Shown here one piece after another: positions 7,829-17,157 of a DNA stretch of 64,000 nucleotides. The position numbers and the translations under genes are program-made. The first letter of the stretch is position 1; each line of letters begins with the position of its first letter. The notes below the pieces were generated by a model. The model saw only the letters and a list, made by a program, of their open reading frames with translations, was not told where the DNA came from and searched no databases. Source of the DNA: Microcaldota archaeon (GTDB lineage: Archaea > Micrarchaeota > Micrarchaeia > Micrarchaeales > CABMGC01). The stretch covers positions 1 to 64,000 of the forward strand of contig JAJZOD010000004.1 in assembly GCA_021852055.1 (NCBI GenBank). The letters are read 5' to 3'.

Positions 7829-8998
7829 ATGATGATAGGATTAGTAGGCGCACCGAACAAAGGCAAGAGCACAATTTTCTCAGCGCTCACAATGCTTGAT
7901 GTACAAATTGCCGATTATCCGTTTACTACTATAAAACCGAATCTTGGAGTTACATACGCAACCAGGCAATGCGTCGAGAAAGAGCTTGGCGTGAAATGCA
8001 GGCCCAGGAATGGCTTATGCACCAATGGGATACGGCAGATTCCGGTAAATGTCGTTGACATAGCTGGACTTGTCCCAGGCGCAAGCATAGGCAAAGGCAT
8101 GGGAAATCAGTTCCTAAACGACATGTCGATGGCTGACGTTCTTGTCCAGGTTATAGATGCAAGCGGAAAAACAGACATGCATGGAAATGCCTCTGATTCC
8201 TCGGATCCTGCTGAAGAGGTAACCATGCTTCTTGATGAAATGGCACAGTGGCTGTCAACCATACTTGAAAGGCATATGCCCGGGCTTTCTAAAAAAGCTG
8301 ATGGTGTACATGCTGTCATGGATGTGCTGTCGAGCTTCAATGCCTCTGAAGAACAGATAAAATCCGCAATAAGGAATGCCAACATCTCTGATGCGTATGT
8401 ATCATGGGGGCAGGAATCAAGGATGAAATTTTCAATAGAATTCCTGAGGCTTAACAAACCCATTATAGTTGCTGCAAACAAACTTGATTTATGTCCGGCA
8501 GGAACTCTGGAAAGAATAAGAAAAAAACTTCCTGATTACAAAGTAGTAGGATGCTCCGGCGCCGTAGACCTTGCAGTGAGAAAAGCGGCAAAGGCAGGTG
8601 CCATACGCTACAGAAGCGATGAAGCATCATTTGATACAATAGGCAGCGTATCAGAAGACCAGAGAAAGGCACTGGATTATATGAGTGAGTATCTCAGGAA
8701 AAACAAGGGCACAGGAGTTCAGGAGCTTGTAAACACTGCAGTATTCGGGACAGCAATGAAGATTGTAGTGTACCCAGTCGAGAATGAGAATAAGTATACG
8801 GATCATTTCGGCAATGTGCTTCCTGATGCGCTTCTTTTGGGCAATGGCTCAACTGCACTAGACATGGCTCGGGTCATACATACAGACATTGCAGAGCACA
8901 TGCTGTATGCTGTTGATGCCAGAACAAAAAACAGGCTTGCGAAGGAGTACGTGCTGAATGATAATGATGTCATTAGAATAGTCAGCGCGGCGAAGTAG
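7829..8998 (+). CDS. YchF/Obg-like GTPase (archaeal)
   Basis: A 389-residue Obg-superfamily GTPase of the archaeal YchF/OLA1-like group. G1 is GAPNKGKST (residues 7-15), G3 is DIAGLV followed by the glycine-rich GASIGKGMGNQFL, and G4 is NKLD. The C-terminal region (about 300-389) fits the TGS-like domain. Proteins of this type bind ribosomes or other translation components. The start is one of two adjacent ATGs at 7829/7832, about 30 bp after a TATA-like TTTATATT. It diverges from tRNA-Leu and converges with the ABC exporter. Confidence 0.88.
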   Translation: MMIGLVGAPNKGKSTIFSALTMLDVQIADYPFTTIKPNLGVTYATRQCVEKELGVKCRPRNGLCTNGIRQIPVNVVDIAGLVPGASIGKGMGNQFLNDMSMADVLVQVIDASGKTDMHGNASDSSDPAEEVTMLLDEMAQWLSTILERHMPGLSKKADGVHAVMDVLSSFNASEEQIKSAIRNANISDAYVSWGQESRMKFSIEFLRLNKPIIVAANKLDLCPAGTLERIRKKLPDYKVVGCSGAVDLAVRKAAKAGAIRYRSDEASFDTIGSVSEDQRKALDYMSEYLRKNKGTGVQELVNTAVFGTAMKIVVYPVENENKYTDHFGNVLPDALLLGNGSTALDMARVIHTDIAEHMLYAVDARTKNRLAKEYVLNDNDVIRIVSAAK

Positions 8999-9718
8999 CT
9001 AGTCCTCACGCCACTTTGTGAAATATACTGCAATAATTAGAAACACTATTGTCTCAACCACAAGGATTATGACAGGATACCATGACATAGGAGCCAGCCC
9101 GAATGCTGCCTGCTCGAGCATTGCCGCTGAGGTCGTAGGCAGAAACATCATCACTGAGAGGACATTGCCATGCAGATATGTATATGGGTAGAATGTCGGT
9201 GCTATTGTAACGAGGAAGAATGAGAGTATTATGGATATGGCCCATATATTTGTGGTGTTTCGCATTATTCCAGTAATCCAGAATGCTATTGAGCTTGTTA
9301 TGAATGTTATAAGTATCCCGACAAGAATGCTCACTCCAAAAGCAGTAAACGACAGTATGCCAAAGTAGATGTCCATGGCTAAGAAAATCAGCAGGCTAGG
9401 CATAGACCACAGGAACTGAGCCGTTATCTCTCCAAAGAGATACTCTGCAGGCGAGGTCTTTGTAGATACAATTAGATCCTTGTATTTGTAATCGGACTTC
9501 ATGGGAGCTATCGCAGCTGCAAGGCTTATCCCGTTTATAGCAAGCACTGACACTATGCCACCTGCAAGGGCGTATGGAAGCAGTGCCGTATTAGACAGTA
9601 TGCTTACAACAAAAAGCAGCGATAGGGGGTAAACCATATTGGATATTATGTACCAATAGGTCATTTTTATGTCATTCAGGCCGACTATGGCGCGCATGAC
9701 TATGTAATTAGGATTCAA
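8999..9718 (-). CDS. ABC-2 type exporter permease
   Basis: A 239-residue integral membrane protein with about six hydrophobic segments and the ABC-2 layout (short cytoplasmic N-terminus, EYLFGEITAQF between TM2 and TM3). It overlaps the ATP-binding gene by 11 bp, so the two form an exporter operon. The substrate is unknown; such pairs often export drugs, lipids or glycans. Confidence 0.85.
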   Translation of the reverse strand: MNPNYIVMRAIVGLNDIKMTYWYIISNMVYPLSLLFVVSILSNTALLPYALAGGIVSVLAINGISLAAAIAPMKSDYKYKDLIVSTKTSPAEYLFGEITAQFLWSMPSLLIFLAMDIYFGILSFTAFGVSILVGILITFITSSIAFWITGIMRNTTNIWAISIILSFFLVTIAPTFYPYTYLHGNVLSVMMFLPTTSAAMLEQAAFGLAPMSWYPVIILVVETIVFLIIAVYFTKWRED

Positions 9719-10547
9719 TATCTACACCCATTTTTATGAACAAATCATCAAGCGTTATCTGCTTTACTATGTCTCCGCGCATGACAAACTGCTCCGCTTC
9801 CTTCTTTTTTGCGTAGGATACCCACATTCCTGCAACTTTCTTAGAGCCTTTTGATTTCCTTGCGCTTTCTATTCTTACCATGCCTGCAAAATCTCTTAGC
9901 AAATCGGATATTTTCCCTTGCGAAAGGACTTTGCCATGGTCCATCATTACAATTTCATCGGACAATGCCTGGGCTTCTTCCATGTAGTGGGTCGTTATTA
10001 TCACCTGGCCTTTTAGCTTCTTTATAGCAGACCATACCTCAAACCTTGAAAGAGGATCAAGGCCTGTAGTGGGCTCGTCGAGAATTACAAGTTCTGAATC
10101 TGCTGCAAGCGCCATAGCGACAAACACTTTTCGCTTCATGCCACCAGATAAGTCTTCAGATATATGATTTCTCCACTCCCATAATCCCACAGTTTTTAGT
10201 GCCTTTTCTGCCTTCTTGCTCGCCTCCGATATTCCGGCGCCCCTTGCGCCGAGGTACAGCCTGACGCTATCGAAGGCATTTCTATAGTAGATTAGGCGCG
10301 CCTCCTGCGGTATGCTCACTGTCATTTCCCTGATTGCAGAAACGTCGTTTATGATATCGTGGCCATTTACCAGTACCGTGCCAGAGGTAGGCAGCAGCTG
10401 TGTTGATAGAATGCGCAGCAGGGTGGTTTTGCCTGCGCCGTTTCTGCCTATTATGGAAGTCACTTTTTTATCGAGCATCAGATTGACGTCATTCAGGGCA
10501 TGTGTGCCGTTTGCGTAGGTTTTTTTTATGCCTTTTATGTCTATCAT
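9708..10547 (-). CDS. ABC transporter ATP-binding protein
   Basis: Walker A GRNGAGKTT, Q-loop region SIPQEARL, signature LSGGMKRK, Walker B LVILDEPTTGLDP and switch His (ITTH) are all visible in the first 210 residues. A C-terminal extension of about 60 residues with KKKEAEQFVMRGDIV fits exporter-type subunits. I chose ATG 10547, where the conserved N-terminus MIDIKGIKKTYANG begins; an upstream in-frame ATG (10619) would add an unlikely leader. It pairs with the permease 8999-9718. Confidence 0.92.
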   Translation of the reverse strand: MIDIKGIKKTYANGTHALNDVNLMLDKKVTSIIGRNGAGKTTLLRILSTQLLPTSGTVLVNGHDIINDVSAIREMTVSIPQEARLIYYRNAFDSVRLYLGARGAGISEASKKAEKALKTVGLWEWRNHISEDLSGGMKRKVFVAMALAADSELVILDEPTTGLDPLSRFEVWSAIKKLKGQVIITTHYMEEAQALSDEIVMMDHGKVLSQGKISDLLRDFAGMVRIESARKSKGSKKVAGMWVSYAKKKEAEQFVMRGDIVKQITLDDLFIKMGVDIES

Positions 10548-10661
10548 TATTATCAAGTAATTATTACCAAGTAATAGTAATACTTGCAAAGGTAATTTAT
10601 TAAAGGATGGCATTTGCAAACCAATATATACTTTTAACCAGATATTTTGTAGGATGGTGCA

Positions 10662-11597
10662 GTGAAGGTTTACAAACAGAACAACAAACTCGTTATATAC
10701 TTACCAATGGACCTCGCCAAGAGCTTGGGCATTGAGGAGGACGATGACCTTGATTACTTCAAGTATAATGAAAAGGCCTTTCTTATAGCCAAAAAGTCCG
10801 ACATAATAAGCATGCTCACAGGGTCAGCAGCAAAAGAAAAGGAGTCTGCATCTAATGCAGAATATCAAAGGGACGAGAGGCACGGCTTCGGAGAAGCACC
10901 AATGCTCTCTACTGAAGAGATATCAGTACTCAAGAAGCTAGACACGCTCAGGTACAATCAAAGATCGGTTGAGAATGTAGGAAAAATCCTGAATTCCGAA
11001 GAAAACGCCATGCTGCAAAACATGCTGAAGAAGAAGGTTGTAAGCCTGTTTAAGAAAGACGGAAAAACGCTTTACAGCATACCGAAAAATATATATGACA
11101 ACTTTCTGATGCGCAAGAAGGTGGCAAATGACCAAACATCTTTTCAGGGCAGGAGGCAGGATATGGTCCAGAGGCAAGGAGTTGCACGGCAGAATGAATA
11201 TGTTGCACAAAAGTCAAAGACTGCTTACAATAATTATGGCAACTATAATAAGCAGGCGTCGCCAGAGGTTTCAAGGCTTAATGAAGAGGGTTATATTGTG
11301 CTTCAGACAGAAAGCGAGGCCGCACGCGTATCGCTTATGTTTGAGGATAGCATAAGGCACGGCCAGGTTCTTGGAACCAGGTCTTTCGGAAACAAGAAGT
11401 TCTTTATAGTCACAAGAGAGTTTCTTGATAAGCACATACCTTCGATATTTAAAATGCTGAGGGAAGATCAGAAAAGGGTATCTGATATAGCAAAAACCGA
11501 AGGCATTGATGAGGATGCAGCACGTGCCATACTTTACATACTTGCTGAGAATGGCGACATAACAGAAAAAAGAAGGGATCTGTTCGCAATTGCCTGA
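10662..11597 (+). CDS. AbrB-like domain protein, function unknown
   Basis: A 311-residue protein. Residues 1-45 look like a swapped-hairpin AbrB/SpoVT domain: VYKQNNKLVIYLPMDLAKSL followed by GIEEDDDLDYF. The rest has a charged middle, a Gln/Asn/Tyr-rich linker (about residues 150-200) and a C-terminal helical region that could be a winged helix (IAKTEGIDEDAARAILYIL). It is probably DNA-binding. Start is GTG at 10662, about 35 bp after a TATATACTTTTA box. It diverges from the ABC exporter operon, which it might regulate. Confidence 0.65.
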   Translation: MKVYKQNNKLVIYLPMDLAKSLGIEEDDDLDYFKYNEKAFLIAKKSDIISMLTGSAAKEKESASNAEYQRDERHGFGEAPMLSTEEISVLKKLDTLRYNQRSVENVGKILNSEENAMLQNMLKKKVVSLFKKDGKTLYSIPKNIYDNFLMRKKVANDQTSFQGRRQDMVQRQGVARQNEYVAQKSKTAYNNYGNYNKQASPEVSRLNEEGYIVLQTESEAARVSLMFEDSIRHGQVLGTRSFGNKKFFIVTREFLDKHIPSIFKMLREDQKRVSDIAKTEGIDEDAARAILYILAENGDITEKRRDLFAIA

Positions 11598-11627
11598 TTA
11601 CAGAACTTTGCATGCCTGCAGTTCAGC

Positions 11628-11786
11628 TTAGGATATTGCTATGAAATGATCGAGGATTATTATCGCCACTGAAAATGCGAATATTGCTATAAGAAGAGTT
11701 TTAGGGTTGAACAGGTGCCCTTTTTCAGGTGCATCGTAGAAGCTTATTATACCAGCCTGTGATCTAGGACCCTGTATAGTTGCCAT
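11628..11786 (-). CDS. Sec61-beta-like translocon subunit
   Basis: A 52-residue protein, short but typical of archaeal Sec61-beta. It has a polar N-terminus with SQAGIISFYDAPEKG, then NPKTLL and a single C-terminal membrane span (IAIFAFSVAIIIL). In this family SQAGL.R and the P.T/K motif before the TM are the usual signature. It forms the third subunit of the SecYEG/Sec61 channel. ATG 11786 is preceded by a TATA-like stretch on the minus strand. Confidence 0.8.
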   Translation of the reverse strand: MATIQGPRSQAGIISFYDAPEKGHLFNPKTLLIAIFAFSVAIIILDHFIAIS

Positions 11787-11861
11787 AATAACCTATTTAC
11801 ATTCTCCAAAAAAATATAAAAAGGTACGCCTCATGTATGTATATCTAGTTTAGATGATTTT

Positions 11862-13583
11862 TTGCTCATAGGTTACATTATAACACTTGTTACTCTTGCC
11901 TCTTTTGTACTTATGCTCGCATTTGCAGTTAGAGACAGGAGAGACCTTTCAAGGATTTTAAAATTTGGCATTAACAGATATTCTGCAGCAGCGTTGGTTA
12001 TCATTGTATTGCTATTTGCACTGATTGCATTATTATTTATCCATCCGGTGGAGCAGCTTTACTTTGATGAAAATATATATCAGGGCGTAGCGCTGAACAT
12101 ACTTCATAGCGGAAATGCATTATGGTGTCAGTACGGCACAGGATACCTCCAGTCATGCTACGTGAACCAGCTTTATCATGATATAGTCGGGTATGATGTT
12201 TTCATAGCAGTGACATTTGCACTGTTCGGCGCAGGAGCTCAGACAGCATATGCACTCCAGCTTTTTGCAGGCATAATTTCAATAATCGGGGTCTTTCTTC
12301 TCGTATCGGTTCTCAGCGACAGAAAAGAAGTGGCGGTATTCTCTGCTGCCGTTTTTGCCTCAATTCCAGAACTTTTTATCTGGGTTAGGACACAAGCGGC
12401 TCCTGACGTTCCGTTCATGATGTTTACCATAATATCCTCACTCTTCTTTGTTGTTTTGGCAAAAAAACCGAGTTTCAACAAAATGATGATGTTCTTCATG
12501 TCACTTATTCTTGTTGTATACACAAGGGAGGAGGGTCTTTTGCTCATACCTGCATTTGCACTGCTGTACATCGCCTTCGGCAACAGTGGGATAAGGAGAA
12601 ATGCAAAGGATAAAATCTCTATTGCAAAACATGCACTGTCCGAACCGCTTCCGCTAATAGGAATCACAGTTTTCATACTGTTTCTTATGCCGATTTTATA
12701 TTACTCTGCATTGGAGCTTCAGTCGCCAAGCTACGGCAACTCCTCGAACCAGGCATTATTCTCGCTGGCCAACTTTGAAAATAATATTCAGCCGAACATA
12801 GGATTTATAACGGCAACTTCCGATACCGTATATCCTGAAGTTCCATCTGCGTTGCTTGTACCTTTGGCAGTTGTTGGAGCGATCGCAATTGCATTTTACG
12901 GAAAATGGAAAAACAGGTTTGGAATGTTGCTGCTTTTAGGGGTGCTTGCGTTCTCATATTTCATTTTTTACCCATTCTTTTATGCAGGAGCGTATAACTA
13001 TGGCGTAGATGTCAGGTTTGTCTTAGAGACACTGCCTTTTGTTGCAGTTCTATCTGGCTTCGGGATTTTCGGAATTGGCGCCGCCATCATTTATCTTATT
13101 CAGAGAATGGTAAAAAGGCACGTCAGGACTGTAATATTAAGTACTGCAGTATACTCAGTGCTGCTGGCAACGCTTGTGGTTTATCCGTTTTACGTTTACG
13201 CACCTAAAATAACAATACCGAGCAGCCAGATGCCGCAGGAGTCGTATCCAAGCAATGCGACCTCGTTCTTTTACAGCAACTACAACGCAGTTCCTTCCAA
13301 CTGCCTTGTTTTCAGCTTCACCCCGGATTTATGGTATGAATATAACAGAAGTGCAGCGCAAATAGGATACCTGAGCAGCGCAAACCAAAGCGTTTCTGAA
13401 AGTTTTAAGCAGAATTACAGCTGTTATGTATTTGACTATGATTACTGGTGCACTGTGCCACCGTATCAGGATACGCTCTGCAGCAACATAATGTCAAAAT
13501 ATAATACATCAGTAATAGCGTCTCAGAGCAACGGCAGGGGCTCTTATTTTGCTTTTTATCGGTTGCTTAACTACTCTCCTTGA
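11862..13583 (+). CDS. Membrane glycosyltransferase (PMT/ArnT-like, GT-C fold)
   Basis: A 573-residue protein with about 10-12 hydrophobic segments. The acidic motif FDEN in the first extracytoplasmic loop (about residues 68-71) and RTQAAPDVPF later fit GT-C glycosyltransferases that use a lipid-linked sugar donor, such as the PMT/ArnT/GT83 group. The C-terminal 150 residues after the last TM are extracytoplasmic, rich in Ser/Asn/Tyr, with several Cys. The start is uncertain: TTG 11862 is used because no ATG precedes; the next in-frame ATG lies about 16 codons in. It probably glycosylates surface lipids or proteins. Confidence 0.75.
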   Translation: MLIGYIITLVTLASFVLMLAFAVRDRRDLSRILKFGINRYSAAALVIIVLLFALIALLFIHPVEQLYFDENIYQGVALNILHSGNALWCQYGTGYLQSCYVNQLYHDIVGYDVFIAVTFALFGAGAQTAYALQLFAGIISIIGVFLLVSVLSDRKEVAVFSAAVFASIPELFIWVRTQAAPDVPFMMFTIISSLFFVVLAKKPSFNKMMMFFMSLILVVYTREEGLLLIPAFALLYIAFGNSGIRRNAKDKISIAKHALSEPLPLIGITVFILFLMPILYYSALELQSPSYGNSSNQALFSLANFENNIQPNIGFITATSDTVYPEVPSALLVPLAVVGAIAIAFYGKWKNRFGMLLLLGVLAFSYFIFYPFFYAGAYNYGVDVRFVLETLPFVAVLSGFGIFGIGAAIIYLIQRMVKRHVRTVILSTAVYSVLLATLVVYPFYVYAPKITIPSSQMPQESYPSNATSFFYSNYNAVPSNCLVFSFTPDLWYEYNRSAAQIGYLSSANQSVSESFKQNYSCYVFDYDYWCTVPPYQDTLCSNIMSKYNTSVIASQSNGRGSYFAFYRLLNYSP

Positions 13584-13587
13584 AAGG

Positions 13588-14376
13588 TCAGCTCTTGGAC
13601 TTTTTTATAATTATGGCCCGTAGTATAAGCATCAGCATAAGCAGGATAACGATAATTAAAAAGGCGTAAAATAAATCAATAAAATTATAGCCGTTGCCCG
13701 AAGATGCTGTGCTTACTATGCTTATGCCGGTCATTGCAGCATAATTTATACCGTCTGAGTTGTAATTTGACACAATGGCGCCTGAATACGAACCTTCAAC
13801 TGCACTGCTAAGCTGAAATGATGCATTTGCAGTAGTGAAAGGTGATATCGTGAGGCGTACATACTTCGGAGAGCTGTACGAAAATCCCGATGGTAGGATA
13901 AGGCTTATGTTGTCATTTATAGCAGATGCACCGATATTGTGGGCATACACATTTACAGTATAATCATATCCTGATGAGTGGATTTGATAGGATAGCGTAA
14001 TGTTGTTCGGTGCGTTACTGCCATATTTTAACAGGCAGGGAAACACCGCACTGAATTCAGAAGAGGATTGGGAATAATCTACATCGAAGTAACTTACATA
14101 ACTGCCGTTTGATTGTGGAGCGCTTATCATTGCATTAAATCTTAGAGCCTGCCCAGGGTCTATGCTTCCTGCAGAGTAGTTTTCAAAATTGTTATGCCAG
14201 GGAAGATTTAGGATTACAGATATCGCAGATGCGGTGGAGTTGCCACTGTTGGATAGGTTGAATATCACAAGTCCGTTGCCGGATTGCTGAGTGCATGCGC
14301 CCGTAAGCGTTACAGTGCCTGAATAAACAACACCAAATAAAAATGGGACTATGAAGAATAATGCAGCATTTTTCAT
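13588..14376 (-). CDS. Secreted, membrane-anchored beta-rich surface protein
   Basis: A 262-residue protein with an N-terminal signal peptide (FFIVPFLFGVVYSG), an exported Ser/Asn-rich region with repeated beta-sandwich-like segments (NNITLSYQIHSSG..., NIGASAINDNISLILPSGF) resembling CARDB/DUF11-type repeats, and a C-terminal TM (FLIIVILLMLMLILRAI) with a basic cytoplasmic tail. Likely a cell-surface protein. It converges on the glycosyltransferase, 4 bp away. Confidence 0.65.
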   Translation of the reverse strand: MKNAALFFIVPFLFGVVYSGTVTLTGACTQQSGNGLVIFNLSNSGNSTASAISVILNLPWHNNFENYSAGSIDPGQALRFNAMISAPQSNGSYVSYFDVDYSQSSSEFSAVFPCLLKYGSNAPNNITLSYQIHSSGYDYTVNVYAHNIGASAINDNISLILPSGFSYSSPKYVRLTISPFTTANASFQLSSAVEGSYSGAIVSNYNSDGINYAAMTGISIVSTASSGNGYNFIDLFYAFLIIVILLMLMLILRAIIIKKSKS

Positions 14377-14473
14377 CGGTGCTCACCTATTGTTAACAGA
14401 ACATCAATCTTTATTGGAAACCTCTGCCATGGCTTCTGTCTCCGCAGTTAATGCTTGCTTTCGCATGCAACCA

Positions 14474-14501
14474 TAGTTATAATATTGTAGTTATAATATT
14501 G
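14474..14501. repeat. 14-bp perfect tandem duplication in promoter region
   Basis: TAGTTATAATATTG occurs twice head to tail, 50-77 bp before the rio1 start, in the divergent region with the surface-protein gene. It could be a protein-binding site or a slippage product. Confidence 0.6.
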
Positions 14502-14550
14502 ATTGTATAATATAAACAACACATATAAACAAATATAAAAGTATGATTTG

Positions 14551-15342
14551 ATGGCAAGACGGCTTGGAAAACGGAAACAGAAGAGCAGGGAGGAGTTTGT
14601 ACTGAAAGAGAGAAATAAGATAAGCGACGTTATAACAGATGACAGGACACTGCAGAATCTGCGAAAGATGTTCAGTCGGAAGGTGGTATCAGAAGTCTCT
14701 TTCCTTATCTCTACAGGTAAAGAAGCAGACGTTTACGTTGCGCATTCGGGAGACGCAGTGGAGAAAAGGTTCGTGGCGCTTAAGGTTTTTAGGATAGAGA
14801 CATCAAGCTTCGCAAAAAGGATAGATTATATAACAGGAGACCCGAGATTTGACAAAGTAAAAAATGACTTGTACAATATGGCGATAGTATGGTGCAAGAA
14901 GGAGTACAGTAACCTCAGGATAGCCCATGATGCAGGGATTGATGTGCCTGAGCCATACGGCTTTGTTGGGAACATGTTGGCAATGGAATTTATAGGCGAC
15001 GATAGTGGGACACCGGCAAAGCGCCTGAAGGATACCGATCTTGACCAGCCGCAGAAGGTGCTTCACAGAATATTGGGCTTTATGGAAAAGCTCAACAAGG
15101 TCAATCTGGTGCACGCCGACCTTAGCGAATACAACGTACTTATGAGCTCTGGCAAGCCTTACATAATAGACATGGGGCAGGCGGTCATGCTCGGCCATCC
15201 CAAGTATGCCGAATTTATGGAACGCGACGTCATAAACATACTGCACTACTTCAGGAAGAGATATGCTATTGACATGGATTATGAGGTCGTTTTGGAAAAA
15301 CTCAATTCGAACAGCGGACAGGACGCTTATGTTAAGGCATAA
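14551..15342 (+). CDS. rio1: RIO1-family serine protein kinase
   Basis: A 263-residue atypical kinase. The nucleotide loop is STGKEADVYVA, the catalytic Lys is in ALKVFRIE, the catalytic loop is HADLSEYNVL and the metal-binding motif is IIDMGQAV. RIO1 takes part in small-subunit ribosome maturation in archaea and eukaryotes. I chose ATG 14551; a TTG directly before it is in frame. A TATA-like ATATAAACAAATATAAAAG lies about 25 bp upstream. It is followed after 32 bp by the amino-acid kinase gene in the same direction. Confidence 0.95.
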   Translation: MARRLGKRKQKSREEFVLKERNKISDVITDDRTLQNLRKMFSRKVVSEVSFLISTGKEADVYVAHSGDAVEKRFVALKVFRIETSSFAKRIDYITGDPRFDKVKNDLYNMAIVWCKKEYSNLRIAHDAGIDVPEPYGFVGNMLAMEFIGDDSGTPAKRLKDTDLDQPQKVLHRILGFMEKLNKVNLVHADLSEYNVLMSSGKPYIIDMGQAVMLGHPKYAEFMERDVINILHYFRKRYAIDMDYEVVLEKLNSNSGQDAYVKA

Positions 15343-15374
15343 ATATCATAAAAACACTATTATGTAAAGATTTT

Positions 15375-16265
15375 ATGGCAGGCATTGTACACAAGGCCAG
15401 AGCTTCAAAAATGCAGCGCTCTTTTGAACAGTTGTTTAGAGGCCTGAACATCGACAATCAGGAGCAGAAGGATAAGGTCGTGCAGCTTGCAGACAGTTAC
15501 AGATCTGGAGGAGGGGCTGTGGTAAAAGTTGGCGGTTCAGCGCTTAGCGAGCAGTGTGGTCCTAAAATATTTGAACACATAAAAATTCTTGACGGCCTTG
15601 AGATCCCTCTTGTCATAGTCCACGGGGGCGGGAAGGACATAGATGAAGAGATGAAGAGGAGCGGATTGGAGATTAAGAAAATCCGCGGACAGAGGATTAC
15701 GGATGAACGCACTGTAGAGATATTGAAGAGGGTAATGTCAGGCATAGGCTTCAGGATTACGCAGTCTTTGATAGAACAGGATATAGACGCACAGCACCTG
15801 CTTGGACACGGTGGCATTCTGAAAGTCGAGGCTATGTCAAAAGAGCTGCTTTATGTTGGCAGGGTAGCAATGGTTAAGACAAAGGGCATACTGGCTCTTG
15901 CAAAGGAGGGTATGGTTCCTGTAATAACACCGCTCGGGTTCAAGGACGATCATGTATACAACATAAATGCAGATGTTGCATGCAGTAAGATTGCAGTGAG
16001 CATAAACGCAAGAAAGATAATTTTCGTTACTAATGTAGATGGCATATTTGATGGGAGCTCATGGAGAAGCAGTGTGACCGTAGATGAGATTTTAAAGATG
16101 GTTGCCGAGGATAAGATAACAAGCGGCATGATACCGAAGGTTGAGGCGGTTATTGAAGCAGTAATGGGTGGATTGTCTGCAAGCATCGTCAATGGCAACA
16201 AAGAAAATGCGCTGCTTGCGCACTTGTTCGGTTTTAACGGTTCTGGCACAGAAATTGATGAGTAA
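15375..16265 (+). CDS. Acetylglutamate kinase-like amino acid kinase
   Basis: A 296-residue amino-acid-kinase-fold enzyme. The motifs are VKVGGSAL near residue 50, VHGGGKDID (phosphate-binding), KIRGQRITDERTVEI (substrate loop as in N-acetylglutamate kinase), NINADVACSKIA and FVTNVDGI, with GGM-like SGMIPKVEA. The family phosphorylates N-acetylglutamate (arginine synthesis) or the LysW-bound form (LysZ). An N-terminal extension of about 45 residues is unusual. No other arginine or lysine gene is nearby. Same strand as rio1, 32 bp after it. Confidence 0.8.
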   Translation: MAGIVHKARASKMQRSFEQLFRGLNIDNQEQKDKVVQLADSYRSGGGAVVKVGGSALSEQCGPKIFEHIKILDGLEIPLVIVHGGGKDIDEEMKRSGLEIKKIRGQRITDERTVEILKRVMSGIGFRITQSLIEQDIDAQHLLGHGGILKVEAMSKELLYVGRVAMVKTKGILALAKEGMVPVITPLGFKDDHVYNINADVACSKIAVSINARKIIFVTNVDGIFDGSSWRSSVTVDEILKMVAEDKITSGMIPKVEAVIEAVMGGLSASIVNGNKENALLAHLFGFNGSGTEIDE

Positions 16266-16266
16266 A

Positions 16267-16575
16267 TCAGGCAGGAACTTCATAGCCTTTTGATTTGAGG
16301 AGTGTTTTGTCCATTATGCTGTACCGCCATACTATATCGCCTCGCTGATCCCCTTGGACAACCCACGGCTTTACAAGTACTATATCATTTTCCTTTATCC
16401 AGAACCTGCGCTTTAGCCTGCCTGGTATTGAACATGTGCGCTCTTTCTTGTCGGAGCAGAAAACTATAAAATTGGTAGCGCCTGAAACTTTTGTCACAAC
16501 ACCTATGACCTCGTTTTCCCGCGGCAGCGCAAGCGTATGCGGAGTGTTGTCCGAAGGTTTTTTGCTATAGCCCAT
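16267..16575 (-). CDS. Translation initiation factor aIF1A
   Basis: A 102-residue S1/OB-fold protein. LPRENEVIGVV, CSDKKERTCSIPGRLKRRFWI and DIVLVKPW match eIF1A/aIF1A, including the conserved RRFWI. It helps scanning and start-site selection on the small subunit. It lies 4 bp after aIF2-beta on the same strand, forming a translation-initiation operon, and converges with the amino-acid kinase. Confidence 0.93.
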   Translation of the reverse strand: MGYSKKPSDNTPHTLALPRENEVIGVVTKVSGATNFIVFCSDKKERTCSIPGRLKRRFWIKENDIVLVKPWVVQGDQRGDIVWRYSIMDKTLLKSKGYEVPA

Positions 16576-16579
16576 GAAA

Positions 16580-16987
16580 TCAGTAGCTCTTTACGGTATA
16601 CCTAGCGCCGCAGGCCTCGCATATCATTGTTACATAGCCGCGCTCCCTGCCACCGAAATGGGTGTCAGGCTTGTGGCACTCTTTGCATATAACATAAGTG
16701 TCAAAGTAGCTTTTTATCTTAACATTAAGATTTTGTGCGTTTATCTTCGCATTTATCTCGAGGACTGCGCCATTTATGCTTATTGGCGCTGCAAGCTCCT
16801 TTGTAAGATACTTCGCTATGTCTTCCTTGCTTCTTCTAGCTTTGTCTGCAATCTGGTCTATGTTCTTAAGAAGTGTCTTGCTGCCCTGTATTAGTGAATC
16901 TGCAACTGGAATCTCAAAGTCCACTTTCTCTGCAGAGAGCGTAGGAAGCTCTGAAAATGCCTTATTCAGTAACTGCTCATAATTCAT
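16580..16987 (-). CDS. Translation initiation factor aIF2 subunit beta
   Basis: A 135-residue protein. An N-terminal helical region for binding aIF2-gamma is followed by an alpha/beta domain and a C-terminal C4 zinc finger (CKEC...CEAC, about residues 100-127) with the conserved KPDTHF between them. It is part of the heterotrimer that brings initiator tRNA to the ribosome. I chose ATG 16987 over a GTG at 16996. It heads the operon with aIF1A. Confidence 0.93.
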   Translation of the reverse strand: MNYEQLLNKAFSELPTLSAEKVDFEIPVADSLIQGSKTLLKNIDQIADKARRSKEDIAKYLTKELAAPISINGAVLEINAKINAQNLNVKIKSYFDTYVICKECHKPDTHFGGRERGYVTMICEACGARYTVKSY

Positions 16988-17157
16988 AAATGCCACATGA
17001 TCAGTATCTCTTAAGACGTAAAGTTATTAATACCTGCTGCATTCTGCACACAGAACAAAAAGTTTATTGTGATTGTAGAACCTATTATTTGGCACTAGAA
17101 GATGTTGGTTTGAACATATGAAAGCTTTATTAATATAGTCTTTTATTCTTAGGTATT

